Source of the DNA: JALOOX01 sp964557955
GTDB taxonomy: Bacteria > Desulfobacterota > Syntrophobacteria > Syntrophobacterales > Syntrophobacteraceae
DNA: 64,000 bases
Direction of reading: 5' to 3'
Assembly (NCBI GenBank): GCA_964557955.1
Contig: CAZLCS010000001.1
Coordinates: 186,001-250,000 of the forward strand
Positions within the stretch are counted from its first letter, which is position 1. Each line of letters starts with the position of its first letter. Position numbers and translations under genes: made by a program. Shown piece by piece: positions 26,827 through 35,788 of this stretch. The notes below the pieces were generated by a model. The model was not told the DNA's origin and made no database searches. It was given only the letters and a program-made list of their open reading frames with translations.

Positions 26827-29313
26827 TCAAACCACAATGTTGATCAATTTTCCCGGAACCGTGACAATTTTCTTGATTGTCCTGCCGGCCACAAACTCCT
26901 GAATCCTTTTGTCTTCCACCGCTGCTTTCCGCATCTGCTCCTCCGTGGCGTCAGCAGCGATGAGCAGGCGACTGCGCAATTTCCCGTTCACCTGGACGAC
27001 CACGAGAACCTCATCAGCCTTCAGGGACTCTTCCCGCCATGTGGGCCAGGGAGTCCCGAGGAGGCTTCCAGAGTGGCCGAGCTCCCGCCAAAGCTCTTCC
27101 GATATATGCGGAACAATGGGTGAAATGAGCAGCACGACGGCGTCCACGGCTTCTCGTACCACGGGCCACAGGGCTTCATCATCGGGCCTGCTGTCGAGGG
27201 TTTGGTAAACCTGGTTCACCAGTTCCATGACAGCCGCGATGGCGGTGTTGAAATGAAATCGGTCCCGAATGTCCTCCGTCACCTTTTTGATGGTCAGATG
27301 GGTCTTGCGATGCAGGCCAGCCAGCTCTTTTCCAATGGGTCCATTCCCGTCGTACGGAACAGCCTCCAGCAGGGAGCGCTGATGATCTGACACCAGGCGC
27401 CACACCCGGCCCAGGAATCGCGAGGCGCCTTCGACGCCCTGCGCACTCCATTCCAAGTCCTTTTCGGGGGGAGCGGCAAAAAGACAAAAGAGCCGGACCG
27501 TGTCGGCCCCATAGGTCTCCACCATTTCGTCGGGATCCACGACATTCCCCTTGGATTTGCTCATCTTCGAGCCGTCTTTGATGACCATTCCCTGGGTGAG
27601 CAGATTCAGAAAGGGCTCGTCTGCCTCGAGATAGCCGAGATCCCGCAGCACCTTGGTGAAGAACCGGGAGTAGAGCAGATGGAGCACCGCGTGCTCGATG
27701 CCTCCGATATACTGATTGACCGGCATCCAGTACTTCACCCGCTCGAAATCCAGTGGGGACTGGTCGTGGTCGGCACAGGCGAAGCGGGCGAAATACCACG
27801 AGGACTCGACAAAGGTGTCCATGGTATCCGTTTCTCTCCGACCCGGCCCCATGCAACGGGGACAGGCAGCCTTCACGAAGGGTTCGTAGGAGGGCAGGGG
27901 AGAGGCCCCATTTTCCAACATGGCCACCTCGGTGGGTAAGACCACGGGGAGGTCTACCTCGGGCACCGGAACCGCGCCGCAGGAATCGCAGTAGATAATG
28001 GGAATCGGCGCGCCCCAGTAGCGCTGGCGCGAAATCCCCCAGTCGCGCAGCCGGTATTGGACCGTCAGCTCCCCCAGCCCTCTCTCGGCGAGAGATCTTG
28101 TGATGGCCTCCCGGGCCTCGGCTGAAGTCAGGCCGCTGAAGGCTCCAGAATCCACGAGCACCCCGTCCTCCTCGTCCGCCCGGCTCATCTGTTCGGACGC
28201 GACGGCCTCGGCCTCCACGGGTTTGATGACCAGCTTGATCGGTAAATCATATTTCCTGGCGAACTCGAAGTCGCGCTGATCGTGGGCCGGCACGGCCATC
28301 ACCGCCCCCGTCCCGTATTCCATGACGACGAAATTGGCCACGTAGATCGGGATCCTCTGCTCAGTGACCGGATTGATGCAGAAGCTTCCCGTGAACACTC
28401 CTTCCTTCTCCAGAATATCCGCTTCCCGGTCACTTCGCTTGGCCAGCTTGGCCTTCTCCACGAACTCCAGGACGCCGGCTTCCTCGGACTTTCCGCGGCA
28501 CAATTCACCGACCAGGGGATGCTCCGGGGCGATGCTCATGAAAGTGGCGCCGAAAAGGGTGTCCGCCCGGGTCGTGAACACGGTAAGCTTGCCTTCAAGC
28601 TCGGCCAGAGGAAAATGGATCTTGCTTCCGAAGCTCTTCCCGATCCAGTTCTGCTGCATGGTGAGCACGCGCTCGGGCCAGCCTGGCAGCTTGTACGTGT
28701 AGTCCAGAAGCTCTTCGACATAGTCCGTGATTCGAAAGAACCACTGCTCCATCTGCTTCTGTACAACCATCTGATCGCATCGCCAGCAGGCGCCATCCTC
28801 CACCTGTTCGTTGGCGAGCACCGTCTGGCAGGTCTCGCACCAGTTGACGTAGGCGCTACGCCGGTAGGCCAACCCCTTTTCGTACATCTTCAGAAAGAAC
28901 AGCTGCTCCCATCGGTAATAGGCCACATCGCAGGTCGCGAATTCCCTGGACCAGTCGTAGGAAAAGCCGAGCTTCTTGAGCTGGCTTCGCATGTAATCGA
29001 TGTTGTCGTAGGTCCATTTGGCCGGATGAGTCCTCGCCTTGATGGCGGCGTTCTCGGCCGGCATCCCGAATGCATCCCATCCCATGGGGTGCAGCACATT
29101 GTATCCCTGCATCCTGAGGAACCGGGCCACCACATCGCCGATGGAATAATTGCGCACGTGCCCCATGTGAATGCGACCGGACGGGTAGGGAAACATCTCC
29201 AGCAGGTAGTATTTCTCCCGGGACGGGTCCTCCCGGACTGCGAAAAGCTTTTCCTGCTCCCAGACGTTCTGCCATTTATTCTCGATGCTGCGGGGCGAAT
29301 ACTTGGTGTCCAT
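26827..29313 (-). CDS. leuS: Leucine-tRNA ligase
   Basis: Class I aminoacyl-tRNA synthetase of 828 residues. The HIGH-like motif is YPSGRIHMGHVRNYSIGD (about residues 43-60), the CP1 editing domain spans about 220-420, and the KMSKS loop is GSKMSKSKGNVVDPDE near 580. A zinc-type CETC...CWRC segment lies near 158-178. It heads the leuS-lptE-holA transcript. No T-box or other leader is evident upstream, where the 280-base gap holds only a weak hairpin. Confidence 0.97.
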   Translation of the reverse strand: MDTKYSPRSIENKWQNVWEQEKLFAVREDPSREKYYLLEMFPYPSGRIHMGHVRNYSIGDVVARFLRMQGYNVLHPMGWDAFGMPAENAAIKARTHPAKWTYDNIDYMRSQLKKLGFSYDWSREFATCDVAYYRWEQLFFLKMYEKGLAYRRSAYVNWCETCQTVLANEQVEDGACWRCDQMVVQKQMEQWFFRITDYVEELLDYTYKLPGWPERVLTMQQNWIGKSFGSKIHFPLAELEGKLTVFTTRADTLFGATFMSIAPEHPLVGELCRGKSEEAGVLEFVEKAKLAKRSDREADILEKEGVFTGSFCINPVTEQRIPIYVANFVVMEYGTGAVMAVPAHDQRDFEFARKYDLPIKLVIKPVEAEAVASEQMSRADEEDGVLVDSGAFSGLTSAEAREAITRSLAERGLGELTVQYRLRDWGISRQRYWGAPIPIIYCDSCGAVPVPEVDLPVVLPTEVAMLENGASPLPSYEPFVKAACPRCMGPGRRETDTMDTFVESSWYFARFACADHDQSPLDFERVKYWMPVNQYIGGIEHAVLHLLYSRFFTKVLRDLGYLEADEPFLNLLTQGMVIKDGSKMSKSKGNVVDPDEMVETYGADTVRLFCLFAAPPEKDLEWSAQGVEGASRFLGRVWRLVSDHQRSLLEAVPYDGNGPIGKELAGLHRKTHLTIKKVTEDIRDRFHFNTAIAAVMELVNQVYQTLDSRPDDEALWPVVREAVDAVVLLISPIVPHISEELWRELGHSGSLLGTPWPTWREESLKADEVLVVVQVNGKLRSRLLIAADATEEQMRKAAVEDKRIQEFVAGRTIKKIVTVPGKLINIVV

Positions 29314-29536
29314 CGGCGTGTTCGATTTCTTTCGTTCTGGAGTTTTTTTGTATTTTCAGCTCGTTGACGGGGCATGCCCCAGCATGTCGGATCTTGTAGC
29401 ACATGCGGTGCCTTTTCGCAACTCGGAGGCTGAACGGTAAGTATTTGAGACAGTAAAGGAGTGGGGGGCGAGATGGCAATGCAGGAAGCGACGTGAAGAC
29501 TCGCTGATAAGCAGCGAAATGTGGCAAGAAGAGACT

Positions 29537-29569
29537 GCGAGGCGTCCACCAAATCGAAGGGCGCCTCGC
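29537..29569 (-). terminator. Hairpin downstream of the Hcp-operon Fe-S gene
   Basis: An eight-base perfect stem (GCGAGGCG with CGCCTCGC) lies 26 bases past the stop codon of the Fe-S gene. The tail on the minus strand is only pyrimidine-rich (AGTCTCTTCTT), so termination would be weak. Confidence 0.4.
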
Positions 29570-29594
29570 TGGAATTCAAACAATCATATGAATG

Positions 29595-30347
29595 TCAAGC
29601 GATTTTCCGGCTTGTGTCGAGAATTCCACCACGGGTGCTCACGGTGACCTGCTCGATGGGAACGCTCTTGCCCGCCACCTCGAGACCCTTCTTCACGATC
29701 ATCCCCAGCGCCGAACAGCAGGGAACCTCCATGTCCACGACCGTGACCCGCCTTACGTCCGCATTTTTAAAGATCTCGGCGAACTTCTGGACGTACTCGG
29801 TCGGATTGTCGAACTTGGGACATCCGATGAGGACGACCTTGCCGGCCAGGAAATCCCGATGGAAATCGGGATAGGCCACCGGAACACAATCGGCTGCCAC
29901 CAGCAGGTCCGCTGATTTCAAAAAGGGGGCGTTAGCGGGTACCAGGCGGAGTTGAACAGGCCAGTGGGAGAGGGCCGAAGGCGATTCCCCTTCCGCCCTG
30001 GGGGCGGCGGAGTCATTGCAGACCACCTCGAAGGTTCGAATCTGTGCCGATGGGCACCCGGCATGTGCCGGGGCGCCTGCTTCGGCCGGACGCTGTTTTT
30101 CCCGCTCCTTCAGATAGTGCTCGACGGCCTCCGGGTCGAATTCCTCCGATTCCCGTTCAATGATTCGGAGTGCCCCCTGCGGGCATTCACCCAGACAGGC
30201 TCCCAAACCATCGCAGTAGGATTCGGATACCAGCCGGGCTTTCCCGTCAACGATCTGGATGGCGCCCTCTGCACAGGACAGCACACAAAGGCCGCATCCA
30301 TCACAACGTTCTTCATCAATTTCAACAATTTTCCTGACGGCTTTCAT
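29595..30347 (-). CDS. Fe-S cluster binding protein of the hcp operon
   Basis: The 250-residue protein starts with a ferredoxin-like domain. Cluster one is the canonical C-x2-C-x2-C-x3-C of CDGCGLCVLSC (residues 15-25). The second reads CDGLGACLGECP (45-56), in which the usual second cysteine is Leu-48, a pattern I recall as normal in this family. After a Pro/Ala linker (about 85-100) comes a domain with ADLLVAADCVPVAYPDFHRD, VVLIGCPKFDN and VVDMEVPCCSALG, again cysteine-rich. It is likely an electron carrier for, or maturation partner of, the hydroxylamine reductase encoded two genes upstream. Confidence 0.85.
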   Translation of the reverse strand: MKAVRKIVEIDEERCDGCGLCVLSCAEGAIQIVDGKARLVSESYCDGLGACLGECPQGALRIIERESEEFDPEAVEHYLKEREKQRPAEAGAPAHAGCPSAQIRTFEVVCNDSAAPRAEGESPSALSHWPVQLRLVPANAPFLKSADLLVAADCVPVAYPDFHRDFLAGKVVLIGCPKFDNPTEYVQKFAEIFKNADVRRVTVVDMEVPCCSALGMIVKKGLEVAGKSVPIEQVTVSTRGGILDTSRKIA

Positions 30348-30367
30348 GGCGTCTCCCCACTATCGTC

Positions 30368-31102
30368 TCAAACATTGACTTTGAGGGCTTCCCTGGCCAG
30401 GGCTTTGCCTGTTTCCGTGAGAAAGCTCTTCTGAATGATCTTCTCAATCCGCTCGGATTCCATCGGCTTCTCTTTGCCGTTTTCTTCCAGGTTCACAATA
30501 AGGTCGGCATCGTAGAGGCACTTGAAGTTCGTCGTTTCCTCATCGCGTGGATGATGGTGATGGGCAATGATGTCGCACACCTCTTCGATCAGCTCCGCCC
30601 TCGCCCCCAGTCGATCCAGGATCTCACGGGCGATGGGCGGCCCCTCCTCTTCCTGGTAGCGTGCTGCCGTGCTCTGGTGCTTGCGTTCTGCCTCTTTGAT
30701 ACCGATGTCGTGAAGGTAGGCGGCTGCGAGCACGATCCCGGGATCACCCCCTTCCGCCTTCACCATCTGCTCGGCGTAACGCGCCACCCGAGTGGCGTGC
30801 CCGATGCGTTTGAAATCCTGCTTGAAGTACTTCTTCATCTCAATGGCGATGCGATCCCGAAGCAGATCCTCACGCTGAGCCATGAGTTCGGGAGGGAGGT
30901 CTCCTAGACACTGGGACGCGAACTTGCAGTATGAGGCACAACCGAAGTCCATTTTCGGGTTTACGAACTTGTGCCCGCATTTCTTGCACTTCCGCGTCGA
31001 CTCATCCTTGAAGAACTCTACCTCGTGTCCGCATTCCGGGCACCTGGCTTCGAAGATGGCGCCGGGTTCCCAAAATCGGCTGTCCTGTCCCGGGCATTTC
31101 AT
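30368..31102 (-). CDS. HD-domain protein with N-terminal zinc ribbon and Cys cluster
   Basis: I start at ATG 31102, after AGGAG with eight-base spacing, giving 244 residues; the longer frame would run back into hcp. The N-terminus holds a zinc ribbon (CPECG ... CKKCG, about residues 21-45), then a second set, FGCASYCKFASQCLGDLP (about 52-69), that could bind metal or Fe-S. The HD core follows: His in IGHATRVARYAEQM, the HD pair in AAAYLHDIGIKEAERKH, and HH in IIAHHHHPRDE. It is probably a metal-dependent phosphohydrolase whose substrate is unknown. Its place between hcp and the Fe-S gene suggests a role in nitrosative or redox stress. Confidence 0.85.
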   Translation of the reverse strand: MKCPGQDSRFWEPGAIFEARCPECGHEVEFFKDESTRKCKKCGHKFVNPKMDFGCASYCKFASQCLGDLPPELMAQREDLLRDRIAIEMKKYFKQDFKRIGHATRVARYAEQMVKAEGGDPGIVLAAAYLHDIGIKEAERKHQSTAARYQEEEGPPIAREILDRLGARAELIEEVCDIIAHHHHPRDEETTNFKCLYDADLIVNLEENGKEKPMESERIEKIIQKSFLTETGKALAREALKVNV

Positions 31103-31253
31103 GGGATTCGCTCCTGTCTCATGAGTCAGCAAAGCTCTTGAAATCTCAAGCACGCTCCAACCCATTGATTCAAAGACCATCGATGGTTGAAACGCGGAGG
31201 AAAGGCCCTCGAGGGCCGTCCTCCCGTTCCGGTCCATTGCGCTCTCAAGACCC

Positions 31254-32882
31254 TCAACCAAGGATGGCTTTGAGGTCCTCGTCAGGGGTCGTGATGGGCT
31301 GAATGTTGAAATTCTTGACCAGCACATCCAGAACATTGGGAGTTACGAACGCCGGCAGGGACGGACCCAGACGGATGTTCTTGATGCCAAGGTAAAGCAG
31401 GGTCAGGAGAATCGCCACCGCCTTCTGCTCGTACCAGGAGAGGATGAGCGAGAGGGGCAGGTCGTTCACACCGACGTTGAAGGCCTTGGAGAGGGCAACG
31501 GCGATCTGGATGGCCGAATAGGCATCGTTGCACTGGCCGATATCCAGGAGCCTCGGAATGCCTCGAATGGACCCCAGGTCCTTGTCGAAAAAGCGGAACT
31601 TGCCGCAGGCCAGGGTGAGGACGACGCAATCCTTGGGCACCTTCTCGACAAACTCGGTATAGTAGTTCCGGCCCGGTTTCGCGCCGTCGCAGCCGGCGAC
31701 CAGGAAGAAATGACGGATCTCCCGATCCTTGACCGCGTTGATGACGGTTTCGGCAACACCCATGACCGTGTTGTGGCCGAATCCGACCATGACCGATTTG
31801 CCGTTGGAGTCTTCCGTGAACCCGGGGAGCGCAAGGGCTTTCTCGATGACCGGGCCGAAATTCCTGTCGCTGATGTGGGGGACATCCGGCCATCCCACCA
31901 GGCCGCACGTAAAGATATTCTCCTTGTAGGCCAGCTGGGGTTTCTGGATGCAGTTGGTCGTCATGAGAATGGCGCCGGGGAACTCCGCGAACTCCCTCTG
32001 CTGATTCTGCCAGGCCGTGCCGTAATGGCCGTAGAAATGCTCGTACTTCTTGAGGCTCGGGTAGCCGTGAGTGGGGAGCATCTCGCCGTGGGTGTAGACG
32101 TTGATGCCCTTGCCCTGGGTCTGTTTGAGCAGTTCTTCAAGGTCTTTCAGGTCGTGGCCGGAAACCAGGATCGCCTTGCCCTTTTTGGCTCCGAGGGGGA
32201 CCCTGGTCGGAGTGGGGTGCCCGTAGGTGCCGGTGTTGGCGGCATCGAGAAGCTCCATGGCCCTGAAATTGATTTCACCGCACTTGAGTACCAGGCCGAG
32301 CCACTCGCTGAGATCCAGCTCCTTCTGGAGCCCCGCTGCCAGCGCTTCCTGAACGAAGGCATAAACCGCATCGTCCTCCTGGCCCAGGATCTGCGCGTGG
32401 TCGGCGTAGGCGCACACGCCTTTGATGCCGAAGAGCAGCGTGTGCTGCAAGGAGAGAATATCCGGGCTCACGGAGCTGTCCGCCTTGAGTCCTGCCTTTT
32501 CACCCTGGGCCACGAGCTCATCCAGCGACTTCTCGGGCTTGAAAGTGACCGTGGGCTGACTGGTGTCGATCTTTCCGCCGGCTGACTGGACTCTGGCCGC
32601 CAGAGAGTCGCGAAGGTCCACTGCTTTATAAACCAGGTCCGCGATGCGGCGTGCATCGAAGTTCACGTTGGTCAGGGTCGAAAACATGGCTTCATTGATG
32701 AACACGTTGACGTCATGATCATTGATGCCGACCTTCCGGCCTTCGAGGGCGTTCAGGGAAAGCCCCCTCAAGGCGTAGACCAGCAGGTCCTGCAGGGCCG
32801 CGACATCCGGCTGCTTCCCGCAGACGCCCATCTTGACACAGCCTTCACCTTTGGCGGTTTGTTCGCACTGATAACAGAACAT
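31254..32882 (-). CDS. hcp: Hydroxylamine reductase (hybrid-cluster protein)
   Basis: The start is ATG 32882 after AGGAGA; nine upstream in-frame codons have no support. The 542-residue protein has the class I N-terminal motif, cysteines at 3, 6, 15 and 21 in CYQCEQTAKGEGCVKMGVCG, for a [4Fe-4S] cluster. The hybrid-cluster ligands lie in the C-terminal half (VAGCDGAKPG, LTLACGKFRF, DIGQCNDAYS). Hcp reduces hydroxylamine in vitro and nitric oxide in vivo and is part of nitrosative-stress defence in sulfate reducers. It leads an operon with the HD and Fe-S genes and faces a Crp/Fnr regulator. Confidence 0.97.
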   Translation of the reverse strand: MFCYQCEQTAKGEGCVKMGVCGKQPDVAALQDLLVYALRGLSLNALEGRKVGINDHDVNVFINEAMFSTLTNVNFDARRIADLVYKAVDLRDSLAARVQSAGGKIDTSQPTVTFKPEKSLDELVAQGEKAGLKADSSVSPDILSLQHTLLFGIKGVCAYADHAQILGQEDDAVYAFVQEALAAGLQKELDLSEWLGLVLKCGEINFRAMELLDAANTGTYGHPTPTRVPLGAKKGKAILVSGHDLKDLEELLKQTQGKGINVYTHGEMLPTHGYPSLKKYEHFYGHYGTAWQNQQREFAEFPGAILMTTNCIQKPQLAYKENIFTCGLVGWPDVPHISDRNFGPVIEKALALPGFTEDSNGKSVMVGFGHNTVMGVAETVINAVKDREIRHFFLVAGCDGAKPGRNYYTEFVEKVPKDCVVLTLACGKFRFFDKDLGSIRGIPRLLDIGQCNDAYSAIQIAVALSKAFNVGVNDLPLSLILSWYEQKAVAILLTLLYLGIKNIRLGPSLPAFVTPNVLDVLVKNFNIQPITTPDEDLKAILG

Positions 32883-33005
32883 GATGATTCTCCTTTCTGT
32901 GGCTGTCATACCCAGCTTTCTGAATGCTCAACAACGGTAGCTCGAGTATTTCAGCAGATCCCTCAGGATCTCCTCTTAACTTAATGATTACGATTCTCTT
33001 CGGCC

Positions 33006-33019
33006 CTGATTCAGGTCAA
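33006..33019. promoter_or_regulatory. Second candidate Crp/Fnr operator, proximal to hcp
   Basis: CTGATTCAGGTCAA matches TTGAC-N4-GTCAA at 8 of 10 defined positions. It lies about 124 bases upstream of the hcp start, between the divergent genes, and on the minus strand reads TTGACCTGAATCAG. Confidence 0.4.
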
Positions 33020-33183
33020 TCCGCTTTCCATCTCGTTGAATTCCGTTCTCTTTCGAACCTCTCGATCCGAAACCTCCCAAATCATCCTCCTCCAACCCGG
33101 CAGAGGCTGACCTTGCCCATCACCCGAAACAGGATACCCCTGCGCCGTTGAATGCAAGATAACGTTAACGGAGAGTATTCGCT

Positions 33184-33197
33184 TTGACCTGTGTCAA
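33184..33197. promoter_or_regulatory. Crp/Fnr-type operator, perfect inverted repeat
   Basis: TTGAC-CTGT-GTCAA is a perfect palindrome of the type bound by FNR-like regulators and close to what I recall for HcpR in sulfate reducers. It is 56 bases upstream of the Crp/Fnr gene and 300 upstream of hcp, so it may serve autoregulation and hcp control. Confidence 0.65.
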
Positions 33198-33253
33198 GCT
33201 GGGGTGGTATTTTTTCAAGAAACCCATAAACCCATCTGACGAGGATTGAAGGG

Positions 33254-33937
33254 ATGAGGATTGCCGAGCGGATCGCCAGGATTGGCCTTTTCGAGGGGCT
33301 CCCACGAGAACAGCTGGAAGAGTTGAGCCAGATCGTCGTGGAGCAGAAGTTCAAACGGGGTCAGTCTCTGTTTTCCGACGGAGCCAAAGCCACGGGGATT
33401 TATGGGATCGTCTCAGGCAAGGTGAAGATCTACAAGATATCCCTCGATGGGAAGGAGCAGATCCTCCATATTTTTGGGGAAGGGGAGTTCTTCGGTGAAG
33501 TGCCCGTTTTTGCCGGCGGCAGCTATCCGGCCCATGCCGAAGCTCTGGAGGACAGTCGTTTCCTCTTCTTCCCGAGGGCCGAGTTCGTGGCTTTGATCCA
33601 GAAGGAGCCTTCCCTGGCCATGAACATGCTGGCCATCCTCTCACTCAGGCTCCGGCGTTTTACGCATCTGATCGAAGATCTCTCCCTCAAAGAGGTGCCG
33701 GGGCGTTTGGCGGCCTACTTGCTGTACATGAGCGATCGGAACAGCAAGTCAAGCCGGTTGGAGCTTGATATCACCAAGGGTCAGCTGGCAAGCCTGCTCG
33801 GAACGATTCCTGAAACCCTCTCCCGAATTCTGGGGCGCATGAGCCAGCAGGAGCTGATCCGTGTCGAAGGTCGGAAGATCGAGATCCTGGATCGTGAGAC
33901 CCTGGAGGGACTGGCGGCCGGGGAGAAGCTGGATTGA
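33254..33937 (+). CDS. Crp/Fnr-family transcription regulator (HcpR-like)
   Basis: A 227-residue regulator with an N-terminal cyclic-nucleotide-binding-type beta roll (about residues 10-125, GEGEFFGEVPVFAGG), a dimerisation helix and a C-terminal winged helix with recognition helix PETLSRILGRMS. The Glu, Ser and Arg there match FNR residues that read TTGA half-sites. There is no cysteine in the whole protein, so it cannot carry an FNR-type Fe-S cluster; HcpR proteins are reported to sense NO through haem. Divergent orientation to hcp and the TTGAC-N4-GTCAA operator make it the likely hcp activator. The spacing of GAGG to the ATG is nine bases. Confidence 0.85.
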   Translation: MRIAERIARIGLFEGLPREQLEELSQIVVEQKFKRGQSLFSDGAKATGIYGIVSGKVKIYKISLDGKEQILHIFGEGEFFGEVPVFAGGSYPAHAEALEDSRFLFFPRAEFVALIQKEPSLAMNMLAILSLRLRRFTHLIEDLSLKEVPGRLAAYLLYMSDRNSKSSRLELDITKGQLASLLGTIPETLSRILGRMSQQELIRVEGRKIEILDRETLEGLAAGEKLD

Positions 33938-34008
33938 CCCGGCACGTGGTGCTCGCTCGTCAAGCTACCCGCAAAGATGTACCTGCTCTGACTTTGGCCG
34001 GCTCCTTT

Positions 34009-34719
34009 TCAGGATCGTTCGGGTTTTCCAATAGGCAGCAGCACCAGAGGCTTCTCATCCTCCCGAAGCTCGAGCACTCTCGAGACTTCATCATCTTTGA
34101 ACGCACCGATGTGAACGGTTCCGAGCTCAAGGGCTACGGCCTGCAGACAAACATTCTGTGCGGCATGCCCTGCTTCTTCGTGTACATAACGAATGCCCCG
34201 CTGCCCATACTTGCGGGTGGTCCGCTCATAGACGGCTGAAATCACCAGCACGGCTGAAGCCTCCACCATGGCGCTCTGGCTCAGCGCCGCCGTTCCCAAT
34301 GCATTTCCTACCTGACCCGAAACACGGCGGACGACGCTGTGGGACTTGGGGAAGTAGCGATAGACGCCCGGTTCCAGCCCATCCACCTTCACGGCGACCA
34401 GGTCCACCTCAAGCGGGTAGAGTGCGCCGGCCGACGGTGCAGTCCGCAAGCCCGCTCCCAGGGAAATTCCCTGAGCAGCCCAGAGGAGTTGGCCTGCATT
34501 CTCCAGGCTCAGGGGAGCGCGGGCAAAGTGGCGAATGGACCTCCTCAGCTGAATAGCGGTTTCAAGGGACATGCTTCCCTGGGTTTTTGGCTCCGGCAGC
34601 TTGATCGTTGGGGGCGGTTCGCCTCCCCATGCCGAAGGTCCCACAACCAGGAAGCCCAGGCCCAGGGTGCACCCTACCAGCAGGAGCCAGGAGAGATGTG
34701 ACAGAAAGATCGGTTTCAT
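34009..34719 (-). CDS. SagB/ThcOx-like nitroreductase-family protein, exported
   Basis: I take ATG 34719 as the start, giving 236 residues with a signal peptide (hydrophobic core LLLVGCTLGLGFLVVG, ending near GPSAWGG). The mature part has nitroreductase-type FMN regions: LRRSIRHFARAPLS near residue 60, TAPSAGALYPLEVDLVAV near 93 and GHAAQNVCLQAVALELG near 185. SagB-type enzymes are flavin oxidoreductases, yet no peptide precursor or YcaO gene is nearby, so this is probably a free-standing periplasmic member of unknown substrate. It converges with the regulator gene. Confidence 0.8.
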   Translation of the reverse strand: MKPIFLSHLSWLLLVGCTLGLGFLVVGPSAWGGEPPPTIKLPEPKTQGSMSLETAIQLRRSIRHFARAPLSLENAGQLLWAAQGISLGAGLRTAPSAGALYPLEVDLVAVKVDGLEPGVYRYFPKSHSVVRRVSGQVGNALGTAALSQSAMVEASAVLVISAVYERTTRKYGQRGIRYVHEEAGHAAQNVCLQAVALELGTVHIGAFKDDEVSRVLELREDEKPLVLLPIGKPERS

Positions 34720-34856
34720 CGGCTTTTCCTTTTCTCTCAATGGGTTGCCTGCGAGCGAGCGCAGGCCATCGATGCCATGAAGAAGAGTCATCTCAAGTCG
34801 ATTTATACATGGACAACTTGCTCCCGCCCCGAAAGGGTTGAACGTCCAATTGCTTC

Positions 34857-34886
34857 TTGACAGAGGTTGAAGACGCGTGGTAATCA
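34857..34886 (+). promoter_or_regulatory. Possible promoter of the tRNA-Lys/tRNA-Glu unit
   Basis: A perfect TTGACA (34857-34862) lies 18 bases upstream of TAATCA (34881-34886), a poor -10 box, about 28 bases before tRNA-Lys. The -35 element is the main support. Confidence 0.35.
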
Positions 34887-34913
34887 GCTGATCTTCTTGA
34901 AGTCATGAGCAAT

Positions 34914-34989
34914 GGGCCGTTAACTCAGTCGGTAGAGTATCTGCCTTTTAAGCAGAGAGTCGCGCGTTCGAGTCGCGCACGGCCCACCA
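34914..34989 (+). tRNA. tRNA-Lys (anticodon TTT)
   Basis: The 76-base sequence folds as a cloverleaf: acceptor GGGCCGT with ACGGCCC, anticodon arm TCTGC-CTTTTAA-GCAGA, T arm GCGCG-TTCGAGT-CGCGC, and an encoded CCA end. It is followed after 52 bases by tRNA-Glu. Confidence 0.97.
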
Positions 34990-35041
34990 ATAAATGCCTT
35001 GACAATACAAGGGGCGTTCGTTAAAAGCCAGCTTGTTTTGA

Positions 35042-35119
35042 GTCCCCATCGTCTAGCCCGGTCCAGGACACCGGCCTTTCACGCCGGCAACACCGGTTCA
35101 AATCCGGTTGGGGACGCCA
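35042..35119 (+). tRNA. tRNA-Glu (anticodon TTC)
   Basis: The 78-base sequence has acceptor GTCCCCA with TGGGGAC, anticodon arm CCGGC-CTTTCAC-GCCGG, T arm ACCGG-TTCAAAT-CCGGT and an encoded CCA. Its 3' end borders the fragment-rich stretch, the usual location for element insertion. Confidence 0.97.
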
Positions 35120-35143
35120 GCCAATTCAAGGGGTTAGCCCGAC

Positions 35144-35161
35144 AAGGGTTGACCCTTTTTT
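35144..35161 (+). terminator. Intrinsic terminator of the tRNA unit
   Basis: AAGGG-TTGA-CCCTT followed directly by four more T residues, 24 bases after tRNA-Glu. A second short stem (GGGTTAGCCC) lies just upstream. Confidence 0.6.
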
Positions 35162-35329
35162 CGTTCTTCCAAGCCTATTTCGATGTCAGACAGAGATTCC
35201 GTCAAACTCCCAACTTTCAATTAATGGTGCGCGGCGATATTTAACCATTCAAAAAACTCCAGGCCAGGACTGCTCTTAACCCGTAAAGTGAGACGGGACA
35301 AGGTTTGCCGTGCCGTGTCGCATGTTGGC

Positions 35330-35503
35330 ATGGAAACCCAAAACCAGATCAAACGAACGTTGTCGCGGCCTGAAGTAATCGAGCACATTCGTTCGATGCT
35401 CGATGAGAACGGCCACATGAACCGAACAATGGTCGCGGAATGCGTCTGCGAGCATTATGGGGTTGTAAGCCGGAAGCCCGGAAAATTCCGTCATGCCCGC
35501 TGA
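35330..35503 (+). pseudogene. Possible remnant of a transposase-type N-terminal domain
   Basis: The frame from ATG 35330 reads LSRPEVIEHIRSMLDENG and MNRTMVAECVCEHYG before stopping. This resembles the N-terminal helical domain (DUF4338/DruA-like) that precedes some IS4-type transposases, where a Cys-containing helix is followed by a Gly-Lys turn. The expected continuation is missing in all three frames, so if the identification is right the gene is decayed. The match is by memory of the family pattern only. Confidence 0.35.
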
Positions 35504-35788
35504 TGATCTTGTCGGAAGGGCAGGTGGTGTGGAGTTGGACCGGAAGTTCAAGACACTGAGATGGCTCAAAGAAATCATACTCTGATCGTTGCTCGGAGGC
35601 TCGAAGGCGGCGTCCAGTTGGAGACCGGGGGCGATCGGAGCTCAAGCAGCACGCCCGCCGGGCTCGCCGCCGCCCGCCATCGATTCAGAGGCTGCAGCGA
35701 TCCCCAATAGCATTGTCCTTTCCCTCGAAAGTCACTATTCTCCTGAAATATACCTACTGAACCAGGCCTATTTAGAAGAAATAAAGTA

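Noticed and set aside
31103..31336. N-terminal extension of the HD protein overlapping hcp
   Set aside because: The frame is open, but an AGGAG site and the zinc-ribbon start place the beginning at 31102.
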